64,000 bases of DNA from contig JACPQC010000034.1 in assembly GCA_016190695.1 (NCBI GenBank), positions 1 through 64,000 on the forward strand, given 5' to 3'. Position numbers and translations under genes: made by a program. This stretch comes from Chloroflexota bacterium (GTDB taxonomy: Bacteria; Chloroflexota; Dehalococcoidia; Dehalococcoidales; RBG-16-60-22). Shown here in pieces: positions 8,944 to 17,453 of this stretch. Positions within the stretch are counted from its first letter, which is position 1, and each line of letters opens with the position of its first letter. Under the pieces are notes generated by a model. The model did not search any database, had not been told where the DNA came from, and worked only from the letters and a program-made list of their open reading frames with translations.

Positions 8944-9486
8944 TTACCTCTGTCCGCCGGGCCAGGTCAGCACCGGCATGTTTACTACCGCTCCCCGTGG
9001 CTGCACTGACAGTTCTCCCCTGGACACGGTCTCGTTTATCTCGTCTATCGATCGTAGCTCACTGGGAGCTGCCCCTTCTTTCCAGCTAGTGAGCCTGACG
9101 GAGCGCAGGGGGCTGTACCCTTCATCGCCTGGCACCGAGTCGAAAATGTCCGCCTGGAATCCAAATGGACCATCACCCTTGATGCCGTTGGTGAAGACAT
9201 AAACGTTGGTCAGCACGGACTCAGGAACCTGGGCTAGGGCGGGAACGAATAACACCTTTGGCCCCATCATCTTGGTCAGCATATCGGCGACCTGGGCGTC
9301 TGAAGCTTCGGTGTGGATGAAGTAGATTACCTCTCCTTTGTAAAAACCGCGTACAGGTGGGACAAGGTCGTCCGAACTTACCGGCGCCGGTTGCATTTCT
9401 TCAGGCATGGCAGGAGCACAGGCGCTGAAAGTGAACAACAAGGCCACTCCAAACATAATTGAGAGGGCAATTACCTTTACTTTCAT
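8944..9486 (-). CDS. Lipoprotein of unknown function
   Basis: A 180-residue exported protein with a lipoprotein signal (FTFSAC, Cys at residue 22) followed by a Pro-rich linker and a compact globular domain (FYKGEVIYFIHTEASDAQVADML, TNVYVFTNGIKGDGP, FGFQADIFDSVPGDEGYSPLR, VNMPVL). I recall similar domains in uncharacterised exported proteins of copper-handling gene sets but cannot name the family with certainty. It sits between the membrane protein and the P-type ATPase in the metal operon and may bind metal or cap the transporter on the outside. Confidence 0.75.
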   Translation of the reverse strand: MKVKVIALSIMFGVALLFTFSACAPAMPEEMQPAPVSSDDLVPPVRGFYKGEVIYFIHTEASDAQVADMLTKMMGPKVLFVPALAQVPESVLTNVYVFTNGIKGDGPFGFQADIFDSVPGDEGYSPLRSVRLTSWKEGAAPSELRSIDEINETVSRGELSVQPRGAVVNMPVLTWPGGQR

Positions 9487-9561
9487 CTTCCTTCACCTCC
9501 GCTTCACTCCAAGTCACCACCCCTCTACTTCTTAGTTTAGACCTTCCAGTCGAGGTTAAGG

Positions 9562-10080
9562 TCAATGGCTATCATCCCAGTTATTCTTTATGCCAGTCTC
9601 ACGGGCTTTCGCCACTTGAGAAACTGCGCAGCCACTGCCGTAGATAGTCCTCACCCGCAGGTGCAGCGACCATGCCAGCAAGCCCAGAGAGGCGATGCCG
9701 ATGTAAATCTGCAGCGGAGCGAAGAAAGTGAGCGCCCCGGAAGCGCCAAGAAGCAGCAAGACAAGTTTGTTGCACACCGGGCAACCGACTGCCAGAAAGG
9801 AAAGGAGCCCTCCGGATGCGGCTCTGCCGCCAGCGACATTTCTCGCCGGGAGGGTAAACGTTCCGGCAACGAAACCCGCCAGAACTCCGGTCAGCGCCCA
9901 GATGATGTAATCCTGCGTTCGAGTTGGCGTCATGCGCAGGAAAAACGGATTATCGATGATCGCGCTGGTTACGCCGATCACTACCCAAGTGACGGCGGCG
10001 CCGGCGGCGGCGGCGACCATCCAGCCACGCAGGCCAAAAAGCTGGAAAACGGACCCCCATCTCGTCAGCAAGGTTTTCAT
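9562..10080 (-). CDS. Membrane protein with CPxC motif, candidate metal-transport component
   Basis: A 172-residue protein with four to five predicted membrane helices. The motif VGCPVCNKLVLLLLGASGAL places a CPVC pair at the start of a helix, reminiscent of the Cys pairs in MerT/MerC-type mercuric transporters, though overall it is not a recognisable MerT. A further Cys (SGCAVSQ) lies near the C-terminus. Its position directly after the mercuric reductase gene supports a role in bringing metal ions to the cytoplasmic reductase or in metal efflux; this is inference from context. Confidence 0.7.
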   Translation of the reverse strand: MKTLLTRWGSVFQLFGLRGWMVAAAAGAAVTWVVIGVTSAIIDNPFFLRMTPTRTQDYIIWALTGVLAGFVAGTFTLPARNVAGGRAASGGLLSFLAVGCPVCNKLVLLLLGASGALTFFAPLQIYIGIASLGLLAWSLHLRVRTIYGSGCAVSQVAKARETGIKNNWDDSH

Positions 10081-10129
10081 TCCTCACTATCCTCCCCAAT
10101 TCAACATCAGCGCAGGCCAAACGCCCCGC

Positions 10130-11527
10130 CTATTCCACGCAACAGCTCATCTTGCTGATATCCCTGGTGAATGACTGCGCCACGCGCTTGATGCCTTCGC
10201 TGAAGGAGGGAAAGACGTGAACCGTGTCGATGATGTCATCGATAGTCAGGCTGTGCTTTACAGCAAGGGTCGCCTCGTGAATCAAGTCCGCCGCGCCCGG
10301 CGCCACGATGTGGACACCGAGTACCTTGAAGTTCCGGGGGTGGATAACCATCTTGAAAGCTCCCCTGGTCTCGTTCACGGCTGAGGCTCTCGGCACCATA
10401 GCCATATCGATGGTGCGGCAAAGGCAGGTATTGAAGCGGCGCATCTCCTCTTCCTCGGTAATGCCCACCGAAGCCACTTGCGGATTGGTGAAAACGGCCG
10501 ACGGCACGTGGTCATAGTTGATGCTGCGCACAGGCACGGTGAAGGCGTTCTCGACAGCCAGCGCCCCTTCTTTGGCGGCAACCGGCTCCAGCGCCATTTT
10601 GCCGATGCAATCGCCCGCGGCAAAGACATCAGGGTTATCGGTTTGATAATACTGGTTGACCTCGATAAAACCATTTTTGTTTGCCTTGATGCCGGCTGCG
10701 CTCAAGTTGAGTTCCGATGTATTCGGCTGGATGCCGGCGGCAAGTAGGACCTCTTCCGTCTCTATTTCTTCCAGTCCGTCTCCCTTCCTGAAAGTCACTA
10801 TTTTCCTGTTTTCTCGCTCGGACACTTTCTCAACACGAACGCCGGTGTGGATGGCAATGCCCTCATCTTCCAGGCATCGCTGCAGCTCGGCAGCAATGTC
10901 GGGTTCGTGCTTGGGCAGAATCTGCGACATGGCTTCGAGCACGGTGACTTGAATACCGAAATGAGCGAACATCTGAGCAAACTCCATGCCCAGTGGTCCA
11001 CCACCGATAACAACCATGGACTTCGGCAGCGTGCGGAGTTTCAGGGCGGTTACATTACTCAGCCACTGCACTCTGTCCAATCCTGGTATGGGCAGCACCT
11101 TCGTGCTTGAGCCAGTGGCGATTAGGACCTTATCAGCTTCATAGATTTTACCACCCACTTCAACCCTGTTCCGGCCGGTAAATCGTGCCATCCCTTCGAC
11201 CAGAGTGACATCTTCCAGGCTTTCCAGGACGTTAACGTAGTTCTGCTGACGGACGCGGGCTATCATCTGGTTCACCTCCCGCATGGCCGTTCCAAAAGCA
11301 ACTTTAGACCGGGTTTGTAGAGCTTTGAACCTCGGCCTTTGAGAGTAAAAGAATTCGTCACCCACGGTAAGCAGATGCTTGCTCGGCATGCAGCCGACAT
11401 TCATACAGGTGCCGCCGATGGGAAGTCCGCCGTTAATCATTAGTGCTGTTTTCCCTAGGTCTGAGGCTTTGGTGGCCGCGGCAAAAGCCGCCGAGCCGCC
11501 ACCGATGATGATAAGGTCGTATTTCAT
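10130..11527 (-). CDS. merA: Mercury(II) reductase-type flavoprotein
   Basis: A 465-residue pyridine nucleotide-disulfide oxidoreductase: FAD-binding [13 protein letters not shown] at the N-terminus, redox pair GGTCMNVGC (C41, C46), NADPH-binding [16 protein letters not shown] motif [10 protein letters not shown], and a dimerisation domain ending in SCCVE. The vicinal Cys462-Cys463 pair near the C-terminus is the hallmark that separates mercuric reductases from lipoamide or glutathione reductases. It reduces Hg(II) to Hg(0) in the cytoplasm. The N-terminal HMA domain of long MerA forms is absent, but a separate HMA lipoprotein is encoded just upstream. GGGAGG precedes the ATG. Confidence 0.92.
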   Translation of the reverse strand: MKYDLIIIGGGSAAFAAATKASDLGKTALMINGGLPIGGTCMNVGCMPSKHLLTVGDEFFYSQRPRFKALQTRSKVAFGTAMREVNQMIARVRQQNYVNVLESLEDVTLVEGMARFTGRNRVEVGGKIYEADKVLIATGSSTKVLPIPGLDRVQWLSNVTALKLRTLPKSMVVIGGGPLGMEFAQMFAHFGIQVTVLEAMSQILPKHEPDIAAELQRCLEDEGIAIHTGVRVEKVSERENRKIVTFRKGDGLEEIETEEVLLAAGIQPNTSELNLSAAGIKANKNGFIEVNQYYQTDNPDVFAAGDCIGKMALEPVAAKEGALAVENAFTVPVRSINYDHVPSAVFTNPQVASVGITEEEEMRRFNTCLCRTIDMAMVPRASAVNETRGAFKMVIHPRNFKVLGVHIVAPGAADLIHEATLAVKHSLTIDDIIDTVHVFPSFSEGIKRVAQSFTRDISKMSCCVE

Positions 11528-11546
11528 CTGCCGGGTCCTCCCTGTT

Positions 11547-11870
11547 TCATTCAGTCGGTTCGAGAACCTTATCTCCGTTCTTCTCGATTGCCGCCTTGAT
11601 AGCAGCGATACTGGTTACATCCGGGTCGTAGGTTATAACCACCCTCTGTATTCTCTCCTTATCGAACTTAACGTCAACCACCCCAGTCACCTTCCTGGCA
11701 CTGGCCTCGACCCGAGACCAACAGCCTGTTCAGACTATTGTGGGTATCTCCAGCGTTAAATTGTCCAGACGGCCAGAGTACTGGGAGCTATCGAATTGAG
11801 TGGCGGTGCGTTGGCTACAAGCCAAAAAAGACGTGAGAATAGTGATAGCCAAAACTAGGCGTGCTTTCAC
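11547..11870 (-). CDS. MerP-like HMA lipoprotein selenoprotein (TGA = Sec at codon 47)
   Basis: A 107-residue frame that starts at GTG 11870 (GGGAGAG upstream, overlapping the ArsR-type gene's TGA by four bases) and passes through TGA at 11730-11732. A lipoprotein signal ends in TSFLAC (C18). The rest is a heavy-metal-associated domain: [56 protein letters not shown]. The UTGC pair takes the place of the CxxC metal-binding pair, so Sec would supply a selenolate ligand for soft metals such as Hg(II). The frame continues exactly to a TGA 20 bases before merA. Standard annotation would miss it or truncate it before the HMA domain. Confidence 0.85.
11702..11720 (-). promoter_or_regulatory. Candidate bacterial SECIS hairpin of the HMA selenoprotein gene
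   Basis: In the transcript, TGGTCTC pairs with GAGGCCA (one G-U) around GGGTC, or with one more G-C pair around GGT. The loop starts with G and 16-17 bases after the TGA. The stem is the most stable local structure just downstream of the Sec codon. Confidence 0.6.
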
Positions 11871-12235
11871 TGTGGCTCTCCCGGTTCGGGTTCCTGGACC
11901 ACGTCCACCCTTGTGCATGCCCATATTCGTTCAGCGTTCCTGGCTATCATCTGCTGGGAGACTTCCAACAATTGCCGCACCTGTCCATCAGCCAGCCGGT
12001 AATAGATATATTTGCCGTCACGTCTCGTATCCACGAAGCCGCACTGTTTTAGACAGGCCAAGTGGTTGGATACCCTGCCTTGGCTTGAGCCGACCACCTC
12101 GACCAGTTCCCCTACATTCTTTTCTCCATCGAGAAGAGCATCCAGGATTTTGAGTCGACTCAGCTCCCCAAGGGCCCGAAAAAATTTACTCCCCAGCGCC
12201 AGCTTCTCGATGTTTTGCTTCGTAACAGTCGCCAC
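11867..12235 (-). CDS. ArsR/SmtB-family metal-responsive repressor
   Basis: A 122-residue winged-helix regulator: helix-turn-helix VGELVEVVGSSQGRVSNHLACLKQCGFV and wing TRRDGKYIYYRL, typical of ArsR/SmtB. Cys at CLKQC in and after the recognition helix and a C-terminal ACTRVD Cys could form the metal-sensing site, as in CmtR- or Streptomyces MerR-type sensors. It is the first gene of the metal operon; its stop overlaps the GTG of the Sec-HMA gene. Release by Hg(II) or a related thiophilic metal is inferred. Confidence 0.9.
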   Translation of the reverse strand: MATVTKQNIEKLALGSKFFRALGELSRLKILDALLDGEKNVGELVEVVGSSQGRVSNHLACLKQCGFVDTRRDGKYIYYRLADGQVRQLLEVSQQMIARNAERIWACTRVDVVQEPEPGEPQ

Positions 12236-12252
12236 GTTTCAGACCTCTCTTG

Positions 12253-12270
12253 TATTCGTTTATAAGAATA
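12253..12270 (-). promoter_or_regulatory. Candidate ArsR-type operator
   Basis: An interrupted palindrome, TATTC-N8-GAATA, lies 18-35 bases upstream of the ArsR-type start, in an AT-rich segment that also holds -10-like sequences. Size and place fit the imperfect inverted repeats bound by ArsR/SmtB dimers, so autoregulation of the metal operon is likely. Confidence 0.45.
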
Positions 12271-12470
12271 TAATAGGCCACCACCGGGCGTTTGTCAACG
12301 AGGTGTAGCTCCACGTCAGATCTCAGCTTATTCATGGAAACGGATTTGCATAAAATTTGAAGCTGTTCTCTCCCCGGAGGGGGAGCGATAAACGAGCTAT
12401 TATGCAGGCAATAATCAAGGGTAGAAATGCTGATGTTCCGTGTCTTTAGCAACTTTTATTGCAAACAAAA

Positions 12471-13610
12471 TGAGACTGCCGAAAAAGTCCAAAGACGTGA
12501 TATGAGGCTAAATGCATGATAGAATACAGATAACAATCGCAAAGGAGGTGCTCATGCTCAAGCCAAAATCACCTCAAGAATCGTTCTTCGGCAGTTATCT
12601 GTATGACCGTATCGTCCCAGTCGACCACCTGCTTCGCCAGGTAAACCAGGTGGTCGATTTTTCTTTTGCAGGGCAGATACTTAAGGACAGGTATAATCCC
12701 AGTATCGGGAGGCCGGCGGAAGACCCGGAGTTCATGCTCAGGCTTTACCTGTTGCAGTACATCTACGGCGATTCCGATAGAAATGTGATTGAAAATGCCC
12801 GGCTGAATCTGGCCTACAAGTACTTTCTGGGTCTTGCAGTCGATGCTGAGATTCCGGATTACACCACCATATCTTATTTCCGGGCCCAAAGGTTAGGGGA
12901 AGAGAAATTCCGGGCGGTCTTAGACCAGATCGTCCGGCAATGCATCGATAAGGGACTGGTAAAGGGTAACCGGCAGATAATCGATTCGACGCCCATCAGG
13001 GCGAATATCACCGTAAGCAGCATTACCGGGTTGGTCAGGAAGTGCCGGGAGAATGTGTTGAAGACTATCGCCAAGCAGGATGCGAGGGTAGCGAAAAGGC
13101 TGGGACTGAAAGATCTTGAAAACGCCGAGTCGGTCAAGTTTGCTTCCACCCAAGAAGGGCTGCAGCAAGAAGTCGAAGCTGCTGGTGAATTACTTGATAG
13201 CGTTACCGCAGAGTTCAAAACCAAAAAGATCAGGCCGACCGAGGAACTTCAAAAAGACTTGGGATTACTGGAGAAGGCGGTTGCGGACAGAGAAGAGGGT
13301 GCCAAAGATAAGCTTCTCAGCCCGGTGGACCCTGATGCGAGACATGGGAAGAAGACAAGCACAACCTGGCCGGGTTACAGGGCACATATCATTATTGAGG
13401 AAGAGACAGGTATCATCACCGGAGTAGGAACCACCCCGGCCAATGCTACCGATGGCAGCCAGCTCAAGCCGATGCTCAAGGAGCAGGAAAAAGTCCATTC
13501 TCTTATACCGCAAGAACTCACCGCAGATAGAGCTTATGACTGGGGAGATAACCTGGAATCACTGGCTTTTAATAACACCTTTGCCAATATCGCTCTAACC
13601 AAGCAGGTAA
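12471..13610 (+). mobile_element. 3'-truncated IS1182-like insertion sequence
   Basis: The left end is probably the GAGACTGCCGAAAAAGTCC sequence at 12472, which resembles the terminal inverted repeats of IS1182-type elements. The element contains the transposase start but is cut off near 13610, where the sequence passes into ubiD. No matching right inverted repeat was found in the window. The remaining intergenic DNA to its left (12271-12470) shows nothing recognisable. Confidence 0.7.
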
Positions 13611-13747
13611 ACCCCCGAAGCGCCGGTAAAGGAAGTGATAATTACCGGGAAAGACATAGACCTGGGACTGTTGCCCATCACACATCATGCCGAGCTAAAC
13701 TCCGGCAAATACATATCCATAGGCTGCATGGTCAGCAAACACCCTGA
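12554..13747 (+). pseudogene. IS1182-like transposase, C-terminus lost
   Basis: The ATG at 12554 follows AAAGGAGG. Residues 1-350 contain the N-terminal transposase domain (SFFGSYLYDRIVPVDHLLRQV, PSIGRPAEDPEFMLRLYLLQ, DYTTISYFR), the first catalytic Asp in IIDSTPIRANI, an alpha-helical insertion, and the second Asp in ELTADRAYDWGDN. The sequence should go on for another 100 or more residues including the catalytic Glu, but after LTKQVNPRS it continues in the wrong frame of ubiD until a chance stop at 13747. It is therefore inactive. The junction is either an old IS-mediated deletion or an assembly join. Confidence 0.85.
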
Positions 13748-14693
13748 CACCGGTATCCCTAACGTGGGGGTGTACCGCCACGAGGTCAAGGGCAAAGACA
13801 AGCTGGGCTGCATGGTAAACCCGGCCAATCACGGAGCCTACATCGCCCGGCGCAGCGCCGAACTGGGCAAGACCATGGAAGTAGCCATCTTTATCGGCCA
13901 TCACCCGGCGGTGGTGCTCGGCGCTATGACCAGGGGCGACATCAACCTCAACGAGCTTGAGATAATGGGCGGCCTGCTCGGAGAGCCCCTGGAGGTGGTC
14001 AGAGGAGAGACAGTAGACCTGCCCGTACCGGCACATGCCGAAGTAGTTATCGAGGGGGTAATCGACCCGCGTAATATGGTCACCGACGGCCCGTTTGCCG
14101 AATACCTCGGCTACTACGGCGAGGGGAACAAGCCCTGCTATCTCATCGATGTGACCGCCATAACCATGCGCCGCGACGCCATCTACCATGACCTCGACCC
14201 GGCCCACCGCGAGCACGTCCTCTCCTGCGTGCTGGGACTGGAGTCCGGCGCTTACGATGCGGTGAAGCGGGTGGTGCCAACCGTGCAGGCGGTGCACATC
14301 TTTCCCAGCGCCAGCAGTTTCGTATTCGCCGGCGTCTGCATTCGGAAACGCGTTCCGGGAGAGGGCGTTCTCGCTGGCATGATGGCCATTGGCGACCCGG
14401 CCATAAAGGGGGCGCTGGTCGTCGATGAGGACATCGATATCTTCAACGAGCAGGAGGCGCTGTGGGCCGCCGGCACCAGGGTGGTGGCAGACCAGGACAT
14501 CCACACCATGCCCCGCATACTGGGAGCGCATCTTGACCCCACCACCTACGATGAGACACGCCTGAAAAGAGGCCCAATGCTGACCAAAGTGGTGATCGAT
14601 GCCACCAAACCTGTCGGCCTGCCCTTCTCAACACGGATCACTCCTCCCAAAGACCTGTGGGAGTCAATGAAGCTGGCTGACTACGTAAAGTAA
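13620..14693 (+). pseudogene. ubiD: UbiD-family decarboxylase, 5'-truncated
   Basis: About 357 codons homologous to UbiD-type prenyl-FMN-dependent (de)carboxylases, from APVKEVIITGKDIDLGLLPI through the active-site region MVTDGPFAEYLGYYGEGNKP and HTMPRILGAHLDPT to the normal C-terminus. The first 100-130 residues are missing; homology begins at 13620, right at the end of the transposase sequence, and no good start or ribosome site exists (GTG 13635 is the internal Val of KEVIITG). The intact family acts on aromatic or alpha,beta-unsaturated acids with a UbiX-made cofactor. It precedes the molybdenum hydroxylase gene by 31 bases, consistent with a former aromatic-degradation operon. Confidence 0.85.
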
Positions 14694-14724
14694 AGAATAG
14701 CACTTCTAACCGGAGGTCAATACC

Positions 14725-17007
14725 ATGCTCAATGAGCTTTCGATAGTGGGGAAGCGTCTGCCCCAGCCGGCGGCGGTGGCCAAGGCAACAGGCACCTGCA
14801 AGTACACCACCGATATTACCCTGCCGGGGATGCTGGTGGGGATGGTGCTGAGAAGTCCCAATCCGCACGCCAGAATATTAAAGATAGATACATCCAGGGC
14901 GGAGAGCTTGCCGGGCATCAAGGCCGTTATCACCCGCCGGGACGTGCCTGACAGTCAATACAACCGGAGCATGGTAGACCTGCTGTCTCCGGGCAAAAGG
15001 CCGCCCGATGACGAATACGTCCTGGCCGACAAGGCGCGGTTCGTTGGTGACGCCGTAGCCGCCGTGGCTGCCGTAGATGAGGCCGCCGCCGAGCGGGCGC
15101 TGGAGCTTATCAAGGTGGAGTATGAGGAACTGCCTGCCGTGTTCGACCCCCTCGAAGCCATGATGCCGGGCGCTCCACGGATACACGACTACGCTGAAAA
15201 CAACGCCGCCCGCCATATCGTCTTCCCCTTCAAGACCGGGGACGTGGAACAGGGCTTTCGAGAAGCGGACCACGTGGTGGAGGCCACCTTCCACACCTCG
15301 AAACAGGCCCATTCCCCGATGGAGAGCGCGGCCTGTATCGCCAGTTTCGATGCTGCGGGCAGGCTTACGGTCTGGTCCACCCACCAGAAGCCATTCCCGG
15401 CCAGGACGAAGCTGGCCGGCATCTTCGATATGCCGGTGAACATGATCAGGTGGCTGACCCCTCCCGCCGGCGGGGGCTTTGGCAACGGGCTTACCTTCAG
15501 GGGAGAGCCTGTCTGCGTTGCCCTGGCGCGCAAGGCGCGACAACCGGTGAAGCTGTCCTACAGCCGCGAGGAGCAGTTCATGGCCACTGACACGCGGCAG
15601 GCTTTCGTGGAAAGAGTGAAGATGGGCGTCAGGAAGGACGGGACGATCACCGCCCTGCAGACGTACCTGGTCAGCAACTCGGGGGCTTATTGCTCCACCA
15701 ACACCAGCACCACCGTGGTCAACATGGTCTTCTTCCTGGGCTTCTATCGCTGCCAGAACGTGTCTGGCGAGGCGGACGTGGTCTATACCAACATGCCTGT
15801 CACCGGCGGCTTCCGGGGCTATGGCAACAGTGAGGCAACCTGGGCGCTGGAGCAGCTAATAGATATGGCCGCCGAGAAGATAGGCATGGACCCGATGGAG
15901 TTCAGGCTGAGGAACGTGAGGAGGGCCGGAGATCCCAGCCCGGTACCGGCTTTGCCCATTGAAAGCTCCTGCCTGGACGAATGCATCCGCGTCGGCGGCG
16001 AGAAGGCTGGGTGGGGCAGGCGCGCGGCAGGCAGCCGGGGCGTTGTGAAGAAACGGGGCCTGGGCATGGCCATCGCCACCCATGTCAGCGGCGGCTATGG
16101 AATGTTGCTGGAGCGCTCACACGCCGCCATAAAGGTGCAGGATGACGGCTCGGCGCTGCTGGTAGTGAATATCAATGACATGGGCCAGGGCATCGAGACA
16201 GTCCTGCTCCAGATCGCCGCCGAAGAGCTGGGGCTGCGCTACCAGGATGTCCGCATCGTCAACGGCGACACCGATGCCGCCGGGTTCGACGTCGGCTGCG
16301 CCAGCAGTCGCTCAACTTATATTATGGGGACAGCGGTAATGAAGGCGGCGGCTGAGGCGAAAAGACAATTGCTGGAGTTGGCTGCCAGGACGCTTGAGGT
16401 CGAGCCAAACCAGTTGGAGGTCCGGGGAAGCCGCGTCTTCTTCAAGGCAAACTCTGACAAGGATATCAGCGTGGCCCGGCTTGTCAGGGAAAATGTCTAC
16501 GGCTTCCAGCACCCCTATCATCCCATCGAGGCCAGGTGCGGCTGGGAGCCGGTGGGAAACCCTCTGCCCTATCAGGCCGCCTTTGCCGAAGTGGAGGTCG
16601 ATTCGGAGAGCGGCCATGTCCGCGTGCTAAGAGTGGTGGTGGCGTATGACATCGGCCGGGCGATAAACCCGATGAACGTGGAGGGGCAATTGGAGGGGTC
16701 AATAGCCCAGGGCATGGGCTACACGCTTATGGAGGACTTCGTAGTGGACCGGGATACCGGAGAGCTGGAGACGGACAACTTCACCAGCTATAAGATCCCG
16801 GGCACCCTGGACATGCCGGATATCGAGACGGTGATCATCGAGCATCCCACTCCGTCAGGCCCCTTCGGCGCCAAGAGCGTGGGCGAGATAGGCTACAATG
16901 CCATCTGCCCGGCCATAAGCAACGCCATCTACAATGCCATTGGCGTGCGCATAACCGACCTGCCGGTAACGCCGGAGAAGATAAGGGCGGCGATGAAGGG
17001 GAAGTGA
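14725..17007 (+). CDS. Molybdenum hydroxylase large subunit (xanthine dehydrogenase family)
   Basis: A 760-residue molybdopterin-cytosine-dinucleotide-type catalytic subunit: N-terminal a/b hammerhead domain (YTTDITLPGMLVGMVLRSP, FVGDAVAAVAAVDE), Mo-cofactor segments PPAGGGFGNG, VTGGFRGYGNSEA and NDMGQGIET, and the catalytic Glu721 in GAKSVGEIGYN. Relatives include 4-hydroxybenzoyl-CoA reductase alpha, CO dehydrogenase-like and aldehyde oxidase subunits; the exact substrate cannot be told. The FAD and 2Fe-2S subunits normally needed are not adjacent. GGAGG precedes the ATG. With the truncated ubiD upstream, a role in aromatic or heterocyclic compound breakdown is plausible. Confidence 0.9.
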   Translation: MLNELSIVGKRLPQPAAVAKATGTCKYTTDITLPGMLVGMVLRSPNPHARILKIDTSRAESLPGIKAVITRRDVPDSQYNRSMVDLLSPGKRPPDDEYVLADKARFVGDAVAAVAAVDEAAAERALELIKVEYEELPAVFDPLEAMMPGAPRIHDYAENNAARHIVFPFKTGDVEQGFREADHVVEATFHTSKQAHSPMESAACIASFDAAGRLTVWSTHQKPFPARTKLAGIFDMPVNMIRWLTPPAGGGFGNGLTFRGEPVCVALARKARQPVKLSYSREEQFMATDTRQAFVERVKMGVRKDGTITALQTYLVSNSGAYCSTNTSTTVVNMVFFLGFYRCQNVSGEADVVYTNMPVTGGFRGYGNSEATWALEQLIDMAAEKIGMDPMEFRLRNVRRAGDPSPVPALPIESSCLDECIRVGGEKAGWGRRAAGSRGVVKKRGLGMAIATHVSGGYGMLLERSHAAIKVQDDGSALLVVNINDMGQGIETVLLQIAAEELGLRYQDVRIVNGDTDAAGFDVGCASSRSTYIMGTAVMKAAAEAKRQLLELAARTLEVEPNQLEVRGSRVFFKANSDKDISVARLVRENVYGFQHPYHPIEARCGWEPVGNPLPYQAAFAEVEVDSESGHVRVLRVVVAYDIGRAINPMNVEGQLEGSIAQGMGYTLMEDFVVDRDTGELETDNFTSYKIPGTLDMPDIETVIIEHPTPSGPFGAKSVGEIGYNAICPAISNAIYNAIGVRITDLPVTPEKIRAAMKGK

Positions 17008-17009
17008 AG

Positions 17010-17114
17010 CTGCTGCCCCGCTATGTGAGCATCCCGTATTGCCAGTGCCTGGGAAAGCGATGACTCGCCTTTGGCGGAAAACCACTTCACGCCGACCGAG
17101 GCATCAAGTATTAA
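17010..17114 (-). pseudogene. Remnant of a PIN-domain toxin gene
   Basis: Directly after the antitoxin stop, and overlapping it by a few bases, the minus strand encodes LILDASVGVKWFSAKGESS followed by LSQALAIRDAHIAG. This is the N-terminal strand, catalytic Asp and first helix of a VapC-type PIN RNase. No standard start codon is in frame, and after about 35 codons the reading runs into the 3' end of the molybdenum hydroxylase gene on the opposite strand, so the remaining 100 residues are gone. Confidence 0.6.
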
Positions 17115-17356
17115 TGCCTCTCACGCCAACCGAGCACCTCTTTGGTACCATCCCATCCACCGAACTCTTCTCTGAAGCGGTCCATGGTTGCCGCTGCCCG
17201 GTTGCGTTTCTCACGCCTCTGCTCTTCGTGCTTTTCATCCAGGTAATGCCTTACGGCGCGGGCAAGAAAGGCGCTGCGGCTGGCCCGGACTTCCATGGCG
17301 GCCCGGTCCAGTTCCTCCAGTATTTCCTGGGACAAGGAGATATTAATTTTAGGCAT
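17111..17356 (-). CDS. Ribbon-helix-helix antitoxin-like protein
   Basis: An 81-residue protein with an N-terminal ribbon-helix-helix DNA-binding fold (PKINISLSQEILEELDRAA, then SRSAFLARAVRHYLDE) and a charged C-terminal tail that in antitoxins wraps the toxin. It would bind its own promoter as a dimer. The cognate PIN toxin directly downstream has been deleted to a stub, so the antitoxin is now solitary. Its 5' side (17357-17453) is a short AT-rich intergenic region. Confidence 0.8.
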   Translation of the reverse strand: MPKINISLSQEILEELDRAAMEVRASRSAFLARAVRHYLDEKHEEQRREKRNRAAATMDRFREEFGGWDGTKEVLGWRERH

Positions 17357-17453
17357 ATCTATTATGCCTCCTCAATTTCTCTCCAGATATTATATTCTCA
17401 GGGAGGTAATACGCAATGACATCAAGGGCGATAATGCCGGGCCAGCACGAATA

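Noticed and set aside
11379-11759. A plus-strand frame across the merA start and the HMA gene.
   Set aside because: It is antisense to merA and to the HMA domain, with no ribosome site or family pattern.
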